From Oidiodendron maius Zn (lineage: Eukaryota > Ascomycota > Leotiomycetes > Myxotrichaceae), in contig KN832873.1 of assembly GCA_000827325.1 (NCBI GenBank), positions 1,750,245 through 1,814,244 of the forward strand: 64,000 nt of DNA, read 5' to 3'. Position 1 is the stretch's first letter. Every line of letters starts with the position of its first letter. Made by a program: the position numbers and the translations under genes. A model generated the notes under the pieces. The model was not told the origin of the DNA. It ran no database searches and worked only from the letters and a program-made list of their open reading frames with translations. Shown here in pieces: positions 56,311 through 64,000 of the stretch.

Positions 56311-58983
56311 ATGAGTGACCCTGATAAGGAGTGCCCGAAGCCGGATCTAAGCGACCCTGCCAACGGCCAGAAACAGATCTACGTCCAGGCGGTGTTGTCG
56401 CTGGCGCTGGGCGCAACAGCTTTCATATGCTTCTGTGTGAGTATCGTCGTGGCAGAACCTCCCAATCTAGAGGCTGACTTGCGTAGCTCCTTCGGCCAAG
56501 ATGGAAGAGTCTGTACGCCGCACGTAAAAGGCAGTCCGACGCTGCCATGTCACTGCCTGAGCTGCCGGACACCTTTTTGGGATGGATACCAGTATTGTAT
56601 AGGGTAACTGACGAAGAAGTGCTTGCTTCTGCGGGCCTCGATGCATATGTAGTAAGTCAAGGCTGGGAATTCGGACACCGAGAGCAATCACTGACTCAGA
56701 CAAGTTCCTGTCTTTCTTCAAAATGGCGATAAAGCTTTTGGGAACGATGTTCCTCATTACTTGTATTGTTCTAGTACCCATCAATAAACACTTCGACCAT
56801 TTACCGACGATTGGAGACGGTGCCGATCCAAATATACCGCCCGAATTTTTCTCTCAAAGACACCTTGGTGGAGATGAGTGGAGTTTCCACAATATTTATA
56901 AGGATTTTGGAGACAGGCTTCCGGATAATAGCTATTCGTGGGCGTACCTTGTCTTTACCTACGTATTTAGCGGCCTGATAATCTACTTTATGAGACGGGA
57001 AACGCTGAAGATTATTCAAGTACGTCAGGAGTATCTCGGCACTCAGTTCACTATTACAGACCGCACCATCAGATTGTCTGGTATTCCGGAAGAGCTGAGG
57101 TCCGAAGACAAGATAAAACAATTTTTGGAGAAACTTGAAATTGGCAAGGTTGAGAATGTCTCGATCTGCCGCAATTGGGAGAATCTCGACGACATGATGG
57201 AAAAGAGAGCTCTTGTACTCCGAAGGCTTGAAGAAGCATGGGCAACACATCTTGGGCGGGTGAAGAGCACTGCTGTGACTGCTGCGCAGTTGCCAGACCC
57301 CAACTCAGAAGTAGATGATGAGACATCTGGATACCAAGAGAGTGATAACCTTTTGGGAGATAACCATGTCACTGCTTATGAAGAACCGCGCCCTTCTACT
57401 CGACTCTGGTACGGATTTTTCGGTTTGCAAAGCAGACAAGTTGATGCCATTGATCATTATGAAGAGCAGCTGCGAAAATTAGATGATAGAATACAGGAAG
57501 CTAGAAAGAAGGAATATCCAGCTACACCTTTCGCCTTCGTCACAATGGATTCCATACCAGCAAGTCAAATGGCCGTTCAGGCCCTTCTCGATCCATCGCC
57601 AGGCCAATTGCTGGCGAAATTAGCGCCTGCTCCTTCAGATATTGTGTGGCGGAACACCTATTTAACTCGATCCGATCGCATGATTCGCGCATGGGTAATC
57701 ACTATCTTCATTCTGTTCCTCACAATTTTCTGGTTTATTCCTGTCGTTACACTTGGTGGACTGGTGGATCTCTGTTCTATTCGACAAGTTTGGCCCGCTC
57801 TTGCAAACCTACTCGAAAGCCACGAAATCCTCAAAGCACTTGTGCAGACGGGTCTACCCACACTCATTATATCGCTCTTGAATATTGCAGTCCCATTCTT
57901 GTACGACTACCTAGCAAATCAGCAGGGTATGATATCACAGGGCGATGTCGAGCTATCCGTGATCTCGAAGAATTTTTTCTTCACGTTCTTCAACCTGTTT
58001 CTCATCTTTACAGTTTCGGGGACAGCCAGTAAATTTTGGCCTCTTCTCCAAGACTCGCTGAAGGACACAACGAAGATTGCATATAATCTTGCTACGTCGG
58101 TCAAAGGGCTCGCCATCTTCTACACCAACTTCATCCTCCTTCAGAGCTTCGGCCTCTTGCCATTCCGACTTCTGCAGTTTGGCAGCGTCTTTCTCTACCC
58201 ATTTTCTCGGATGGCCTCAAAGACACCAAGAGACTACGCAGAACTTATCCAGCCGCCTGTCTTCAAATACGGCTTTTATCTGCCTTCAGCTATTCTCATC
58301 TTTATACTTTGTATGGTGTATAGCATCCTCCCTGCCGGCTACTTGGTTCTTTTCTTCGGAGTGAGCTACTTTATTTTTGGCTATTATATCTACAAGTATC
58401 AGCTTCTGTATGCCATGGAGCACCCACGCCATTCAACCGGAAGGGCATGGCCAATGATATGCTACCGGATTTTACTCGGACTAGGAGTCTTCCAGATCGT
58501 TATGGCTGCTCTCATTGCGCTCCAAAAGTCATTTACTGCGGCTATTCTGGTCATACCACTGATTCCGTCAACTGTATCATATAGTTATTACTATGCACGG
58601 ACTTATGAACCCTTGACTAAATTCATCGCCCTTAGAAGCATAAGAAGGGAAAGCAGTGGAGACACCGATATCATAGACGGATCTTTTGGCACCGGTCGAT
58701 CGCTAGGGCATTTTCGACGCTGGAGCACAACAATTGATGAGTCTAGAGAAAAAGGGGCGAATTTTATTAACCCCAATCTTATCACACCGTAAGTTTGACC
58801 CGAGCTACTATGCCCAAATTTATCTAACTTCTTGCCAGGTTGGAAAAGCCCTGGATACACCAGCGGCCTGTGCCGGAGTCGCATGGGACTTCGACACAGA
58901 TTCGGCGAGAGGAGAGCGAACAGAGCTCAGTCAGTTTAGGAGACACTCATGTTTGGCGAGATAACGGCAACTCAAATGTATGA
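56311..58983 (+). CDS. CSC1/OSCA/TMEM63-type stress-gated cation channel
   Basis: Exons 56311-56436, 56487-56651, 56705-58788 and 58839-58983 give 839 residues. The layout is that of the DUF221 family: a first membrane helix (VQAVLSLALGATAFICFC) and the motif LRPRWKSLYAARK. Two more helices follow (MAIKLLGTMFLITCIVLVP, YLVFTYVFSGLIIYFM), then a large cytosolic RRM-like loop starting ITDRTIRLSGIPEELRSED. The multi-helix pore module begins at the segment reading RAWVITIFILFLTIFWFIPVV. These proteins form osmosensitive or mechanosensitive, calcium-permeable channels in the plasma membrane or endomembranes. The last intron removes an early stop (at 58792) and adds a polar tail of about 47 residues. 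Confidence 0.92.
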
Positions 58984-59530
58984 ACAGCTGTACAAATACC
59001 CTCAGCATTTAAGGCGTTGGCGCGGTTGCATGTCGATAGAAGGTCGCTCTTTCCTTGGACTTTAGAAGGCTATTTGTCCATAGCACGTATACCCCATGTT
59101 CCAGTTCGAAGACTTTACTATGTTAATCAAATTTTAATTCTCTTCAGCAGCGATGTTGTATCCCTAATCCTCTCCTATTCACTATTGTGCTACTCTTCCA
59201 AGTCACCTCGACGTGCCTTACGAACACTTTTAAGACTCCATGACCTCAAAATTGATCTTGGATGAGTAACTATCCATTTTCAGTTGTACCCTCCCTTTTT
59301 TTCTTCATCCTCTTTTGCCCATACAAGCCTTCAAATAATCATCGTCTAATATAATTCGACACTGGTTGGTGATAATTTGCGCTACCATCCGGGCTACCAA
59401 CAACACGTCTTCCCAAATATTTCTCTCAAGAGGCGTTGCAGAGACCGCAGCTCACGACACTCCTTTATTTCGTTCAGAGACGCCGACTATTTCGCAAGAC
59501 CGGCTCATACCATGTGAAAATCCGAACAAT
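58984..59530. other. Intergenic, channel 3' flank and F-box promoter/leader
   Basis: A 547-nt stretch. The downstream F-box frame stays open back to about 59366 but without an ATG, so an upstream exon could exist here. Confidence 0.5.
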
Positions 59531-62431
59531 ATGCACGTCAACAGAAGTGAAGTCAGTAACACAACGCGTGGCAGAACCCTACAGCGAGCCTCAAAGTATC
59601 GAAATCCCCTTGCGAAGGCTGAATCACGACCAAGATATGTAAGTGACGCTGCAATTGAAGTGGATATGCGTCCAATCAGAAAGCATACGCACCGTCGCAG
59701 CAGCCCTCTCTCACACGTTGATAATTCAGCTGATCAGTATCCTAATTCGGAAGATTTTATGCTTGAGCCCTGTCCTCACACTCAGGTGTGCAGTGGTGTT
59801 GCAAAACTCCTGAAAAGGAAGCAAAATGTACCAACTGCATGTGATGCAGCCGGAAGCTTTGCCTCTTCTGAAATATTAAGCTCTTCTGGGAAGCTGGGGG
59901 CTCGGCTACCTACAGAAATTCTTCACCAAATATATAGCCTTCTCACTCCAGCGGACTTCAATTCTGCCAGGCATGTATGCCGAGTATGGTTTATCAGCAG
60001 TCTTGAACCATCCCTCCTCGTGATGATGTTGAAGCGAGGAGGGTGGTCAAGTTACATGAACATTGATTTGGCAATAAATCGGATCTCGGAGCCAAATTTC
60101 AGAATAAATGAAGCTTGGATTATGAGCAAGCGAATTGCACGGGAGTGCACGCTTGGTCCAGATTGGACTGGCAATGGAGTTTCTGGTGACGGGTCTCAAA
60201 ACTCATCTTCCAGGAGGTCAGGTTTCATTCAAGTTTCTACTGTTGACTTTACAGAAGTACCAGTGCGAAGCCCAGAGATATCTTCACCCGGAATTATCTT
60301 CACAGCAAGTACCTGTGGCAAATTCTTGATGGCAGCTAATGGGTGTGTGGTATACATTTATGAGATTAATCGAAAACATGACGGCGAAGAAGGCTCTGTC
60401 CCATCTCCAGGCTCTTTGCGCCCCGTCACAGGCATCATTTGTCCTCGAAGGGTTCTTGCATGCAGTATGGACACGTCGTCTCACCGATACGCTGTCGCCG
60501 CTCTTTTAGATGGTCGTGTAGGCCTAGTTTGCGAAATAACTCCAAGTCATATAGCTTCGGAAACGACTTCTGAGAGTCACACTGATCAGCCTACTATTTC
60601 GAAACAGTCAACGTTGTCTACAATGGAGCCTCAAGAAGGAGAAAGCTCTCAAGAGCATATATACCCCGACAGTTCATCCTCTGACTCTGGAACGAATCAA
60701 CCTATTATGGAGCCACGTTTTGTTTTCCGAGGTATTGCGACTGCAGTTACTTCTGCTCCCACGGAACAAGTCTGGCATGGCTCTGTTGAAAATTGTATCT
60801 TTAAGTACGAGGAAATAACCGAGGGGAAAGGATACATGCCACCTCATGGACGCTGCCTGGGGACAAAACGACATCTGTGTACCACACTACCGTATTTTCA
60901 ACAGAATCAAGGCAGCGCCACCTCGATGCCGATTGAGGCTGGGCCCCGGTCTCTATACCGAAATCTCTGCTCTGATGATGACCCACCTCGATCTGTTGCT
61001 ATTTGCCCTCAGCGACGCTGCGTCGCTTTTGGCTGCTCGGCAGGAATTGAGCTGCATTGGGTTGATGCACTCACTGGACAAGACTTGAATAGATGGTTCC
61101 CACTCACGGCACCCAGCGACTATCTGTACTTTCTGCCACCAAGAGCAGGCATTGACACGGCAAAGAAATTAAGACTCATCAGCAGCACTGTAAGGCCTGC
61201 TGAAAGAGCTGCTATTAACCAGAGATTCGCTGGCGGGATAACAAAAAGCTGTCAGTTTTGGCACAGACCATGTCATGCAGCGAGTGGACAGGAGAGTGAT
61301 GCAGATGTAGACAGTGAGGAGAGACTTGTTTCAAGACTTCGAGCTAGAAGCCGCGACAACGTGTTCACTGGAAGGATAGACTGCTCTGATCACTACCGGG
61401 CAGTTCCACTTAGCGACGGGTACCATGTCCTCTTCATGGATCCGGCCACTGGGCTTCTTTGCCTAGGCAGTGATGCACCTGCCGGAGGTCCTACCAAACT
61501 TCTTCGCAAAATTTGGTTCCAGGGTCCGGAAGGAAAGGGAAGCCCCGTTGCCTATGCAGGTAGCATGGACATGGCTTCATGTGTGAGGGTGGTTGCGGCT
61601 TATGGCTCTGGTTCGGAACAGAGTATCTGGTTTTTTTCCGTACCTGGTGACGTCTTTGCTGCAAACAGAGGTTTACCATTTGTCCTTGGAGGTCCATATC
61701 TCCAGGCGTGGTCACAGGGTGAAGAGCATGACAATAGAAACGCCAATTGGGTTGACTGGTGGCCTGACCAGAGTCTGCATGAGTGGCTATGCAATGTTCA
61801 AGACTCTATTCCAGGGGCTCTCCCTAGAACCATCTGGCCGGTGAAGATAAGGGGCCAAGAAATTGGTACTTGCCCTGCCTTGGTCGACATTGCAGTCCAA
61901 TCCTGGTCTTCAATGACAATATGGGCTTTCAGTAGAGATGGTTTGGCAAAGGTATGGAGAATAAATGATGGGACTGGCCAGAGCGTTAGAGGCATACGGA
62001 TAATGAGAGATGGCACCGTCCGTGAGTTCGGGCCTGATAGTAAAGGGGAGATGACCAATGCCTCATTTGACCAGTATGATTCACAGACCATCCTAGCTGT
62101 GCCCCTAAGGCAGGCGTCATTTGATGGTACAGCTTTCTCCAGCCGGGCCATCTCTCACACGGCAGGCTTCGTACAAGGGTGCCAGCGGATCCATCGTTAT
62201 GACGCCGATGGGGATGTGATAATGGAAGATTCGCATGATCCAGAATCGTCTCCTATCTACGACCATCAAAGACTACCCCCTGAATGTATTGAAGCGGTGG
62301 CCTTCCTGTGCCACCGAGAGGGAAACCTATACCGGTCATCACATAGATCGGGCCATAGCTATGAGAGCATCGGGTCAGACTTTGTCGATGGCCTGACAGG
62401 CGTAACGAGGATTGACGCGGAGATACGTTAG
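59531..62431 (+). CDS. Large F-box protein with a beta-propeller-like body
   Basis: This unspliced frame gives 966 residues from the first in-frame ATG. The F-box is at about residues 122-165: LGARLPTEILHQIYSLLTPADFNSARHVCRVWFISSLEPSLL. It would link to Skp1 in an SCF ubiquitin ligase. The following about 700 residues are WD40/propeller-like in places (FTASTCGKFLMAANGCVVYIYEIN, RYAVAALLDGRVGLVCEI, AICPQRRCVAFGCSAGIELHWVD, MTIWAFSRDGLAKVWRIND) with Ser-rich acidic insertions. The substrate is unknown. It resembles the unnamed F-box/WD proteins found across filamentous ascomycetes. The frame continues 55 codons upstream without ATG, so a spliced first exon cannot be excluded. Confidence 0.85.
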   Translation: MHVNRSEVSNTTRGRTLQRASKYRNPLAKAESRPRYVSDAAIEVDMRPIRKHTHRRSSPLSHVDNSADQYPNSEDFMLEPCPHTQVCSGVAKLLKRKQNVPTACDAAGSFASSEILSSSGKLGARLPTEILHQIYSLLTPADFNSARHVCRVWFISSLEPSLLVMMLKRGGWSSYMNIDLAINRISEPNFRINEAWIMSKRIARECTLGPDWTGNGVSGDGSQNSSSRRSGFIQVSTVDFTEVPVRSPEISSPGIIFTASTCGKFLMAANGCVVYIYEINRKHDGEEGSVPSPGSLRPVTGIICPRRVLACSMDTSSHRYAVAALLDGRVGLVCEITPSHIASETTSESHTDQPTISKQSTLSTMEPQEGESSQEHIYPDSSSSDSGTNQPIMEPRFVFRGIATAVTSAPTEQVWHGSVENCIFKYEEITEGKGYMPPHGRCLGTKRHLCTTLPYFQQNQGSATSMPIEAGPRSLYRNLCSDDDPPRSVAICPQRRCVAFGCSAGIELHWVDALTGQDLNRWFPLTAPSDYLYFLPPRAGIDTAKKLRLISSTVRPAERAAINQRFAGGITKSCQFWHRPCHAASGQESDADVDSEERLVSRLRARSRDNVFTGRIDCSDHYRAVPLSDGYHVLFMDPATGLLCLGSDAPAGGPTKLLRKIWFQGPEGKGSPVAYAGSMDMASCVRVVAAYGSGSEQSIWFFSVPGDVFAANRGLPFVLGGPYLQAWSQGEEHDNRNANWVDWWPDQSLHEWLCNVQDSIPGALPRTIWPVKIRGQEIGTCPALVDIAVQSWSSMTIWAFSRDGLAKVWRINDGTGQSVRGIRIMRDGTVREFGPDSKGEMTNASFDQYDSQTILAVPLRQASFDGTAFSSRAISHTAGFVQGCQRIHRYDADGDVIMEDSHDPESSPIYDHQRLPPECIEAVAFLCHREGNLYRSSHRSGHSYESIGSDFVDGLTGVTRIDAEIR

Positions 62432-63228
62432 AAATATCATCTGCTCGCGGAATGGAGATACACTGTCACTGTCAGAAGTAAATAACCGATGAACCTAGAA
62501 TGTTTAGGCAGCAATAAAATGAGAGCCTACGTCTCTCTACCCCTTCCCCTGTTCGGGTATTTGTTCATGCTTTCGCCTCAGTGTGACGAACTATAACCTC
62601 GAATTATCCTCACCGGCACGGAACGGCCACACATAACAACCAAAGTGGCTTTCCACGGCACTTTTATGATACTGGGAATAGCTTGTTGAAGACCTTCATT
62701 CGCAACCATATCTAGGTGCCTACCTATGTACAGTCTTCTACTTTGTTGATCGGCATGGCCTCCAAGACCGCTACAGGGACTAAACGAGTTGCAGGGATGG
62801 TCGGTTCTGTTGCACATCGCATTTTAGGACTGTAAAGCCATTCTCTCTTTTTTGGCCCCTGTGCCTTCGGCTGCCGGTTTTGCGTTTCCCAGGGATCTTT
62901 TCTTGAACCTCATAGTGGTCACAACACCAACAGCCACGCGTGACTGTCTTTGTGTGACCAGCTTGGAAGGCATCCATCTGGGGATCTCCTGGCTCGCATC
63001 CTGATTAGGTCACCGCCCCAACATGGATTCCTGGTATATACATGGCGCGGTAATATCTGAGCTACTCTATTCCCATGCCCAAAAGAGGGCCATTTCTCCG
63101 TCATCAGGCACAAATGACCGCAGTAGGTTTCATGCCTGACAACCAGCACTGCGCCACACTGTCCAACCGTTATATAATAGACAGAGGCTCAACTCCGGCC
63201 TCTTCGATCCAGGACGACCGCAATAAAT
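62432..63228. other. Intergenic
   Basis: 797 nt between the F-box gene and the last gene. Nothing recognisable on either strand. Confidence 0.5.
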
Positions 63229-63944
63229 ATGTGTTTCTCCTGTGGGTATTGCCCAGCAGTCTCATCTCCCCAAACTAATTGCGAGCAGCACCAGAGTATG
63301 ACGTCGAATTCGCAAACAAGGCCATCCCGAGACGGAGGACCAAATACGTAGCTGTCAGTAGGCCAGCCCAGACTCGAATCTCCGAGACGGTGGTTTGGGA
63401 GCGAAAACCCCCTGTGGAATACGTTCCGGGGCCGAGATCCTCTCTGCCTCCCTTGGTCAGGACCGTCACCCCACCCAAACCGCTGGCACTATTGCCAGCG
63501 CCGGCTCCGGAATCGTCGCTCCCAGAAGCCCTGCCAGCCGTTCCAAGTCCCCCGGCAACATCAACGCCTCCTGCAGAGCCAACACCTGCAACACGGCTAG
63601 AGCTCGTTAGCGTGGTGGAAAGCTCAGGAGACAGCCCGCGAGCAAGCCGGACGTCAGTGACTGGCAAGAAGAAACGGCACAGCAGGGATGAAGTATATAT
63701 TGAGAGGGAGAGAGAAACGGTGCGCGTGGACCCGAGGCCAAGGCCGTCTAAGGATATCGACGTGTTTCAGTACATAGAGCAGCCATCTAGGCGGGACCGC
63801 CGGGTCTCGTTGGAGAGCGGGGGGAGAAGAAGCATAACCTACGAAGCGAACCCAAGGATGTCATCTCGGACCATAGAGCGAGAGAGAGAAAGGGTTATCA
63901 TTGAGGATGGAGGAAGGAGGAGAGAGTACTACCGCAAGGTATAA
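63229..63944 (+). CDS. Charged low-complexity protein, family unknown
   Basis: The main frame, 63289-63944, encodes a protein with a Pro/Ala-rich centre (PPKPLALLPAPAPESSLPEALP) and a C-terminus dominated by Arg/Glu repeats (IERERETVRVDPRPRP, TIERERERVIIEDGGRRREYYRKV). No ATG occurs at its start. I propose a 13-nt first exon, 63229-63241 (MCFS), joined across a 47-nt intron with donor GTGGGT and a CTAAT branch site, giving 222 residues beginning MCFSSPEYDVEFANKAIPRRR. I do not recognise a domain. The ERER/VII repeats resemble disordered fungal proteins of unknown role. It ends 56 nt before the window edge, so later exons beyond the window are possible. Confidence 0.55.
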
Positions 63945-64000
63945 AATGGAAGTATGGAGGTAGGAAAGCTCTTTCAGTTTGGGTTGGTTTTTTATTTCCT

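Noticed and set aside
1-64000. CRISPR arrays, rRNA, insertion sequences, bacterial-type operons
   Set aside because: No spaced repeats, rRNA-like sequence or transposase was seen; gene structure is eukaryotic throughout.

Overview
The window comes from the nuclear genome of a filamentous ascomycete (Pezizomycotina). Genes are broken by many short introns, mostly 44-80 nt, with GT-AG ends and CTAAC/CTGAC-like branch points. The gene set is typical of mould: a non-reducing polyketide synthase, Zn2Cys6 regulators and Notchless/Rsa4, Pch2, Msh4, proteasome beta-1 and Tps3 orthologues. I cannot name the genus. All exon joins were worked out by hand from reading frame, splice sites and family alignment from memory; none is backed by transcripts.

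Positions 1-24.2 kb are accessory, with a secondary-metabolism cluster at the centre. In order: the C-terminal part of a fungal-specific transcription factor (+); a 4-coumarate-CoA-ligase-like enzyme with a peroxisomal C-terminus (-); a cytochrome P450 (-); a 2.1 kb divergent promoter region; a six-exon non-reducing PKS with layout SAT-KS-MAT-PT-ACP-ACP-TE (+); a small Zn2Cys6 regulator (+); a tetrahydroxynaphthalene-reductase-type SDR (-); and a 938-residue regulator with two C2H2 fingers plus a Zn2Cys6 cluster (-). PKS, naphthol reductase and a C2H2/Zn2Cys6 regulator are the hallmark trio of DHN-melanin loci (PKS1, 4HNR/BRN1, CMR1/PIG1/SMR1). Inference: the PKS makes tetrahydroxynaphthalene or a close heptaketide naphthopyrone, the SDR reduces it, and the CMR1-like protein controls the locus. 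The CoA ligase and P450 are not part of the canonical DHN pathway, so they are either a tailoring extension or unrelated neighbours. No scytalone dehydratase or laccase gene is visible.

From 24.2 to 33 kb the sequence is gene-poor: a 3.5 kb stretch without a convincing gene, then ATP11 (mitochondrial F1 assembly), an unrecognised 356-residue protein and a BTB-domain protein.

From 33 to 64 kb the content is mostly conserved housekeeping: a Pho80-type cyclin, proteasome beta-1 (PRE3), ERV2 and a branched-chain aminotransferase back to back, a CCCH zinc-finger protein, MSH4 and RSA4 divergent from a 290 bp promoter, a CAP/PR-1 secreted protein, the trehalose-synthase regulatory subunit TPS3, the AAA+ meiotic checkpoint protein PCH2, a CSC1/TMEM63-type channel, a large F-box protein and a charged low-complexity protein at the right edge. 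The gaps between genes hold two microsatellites but no recognisable transposon, tRNA, rRNA or CRISPR array.
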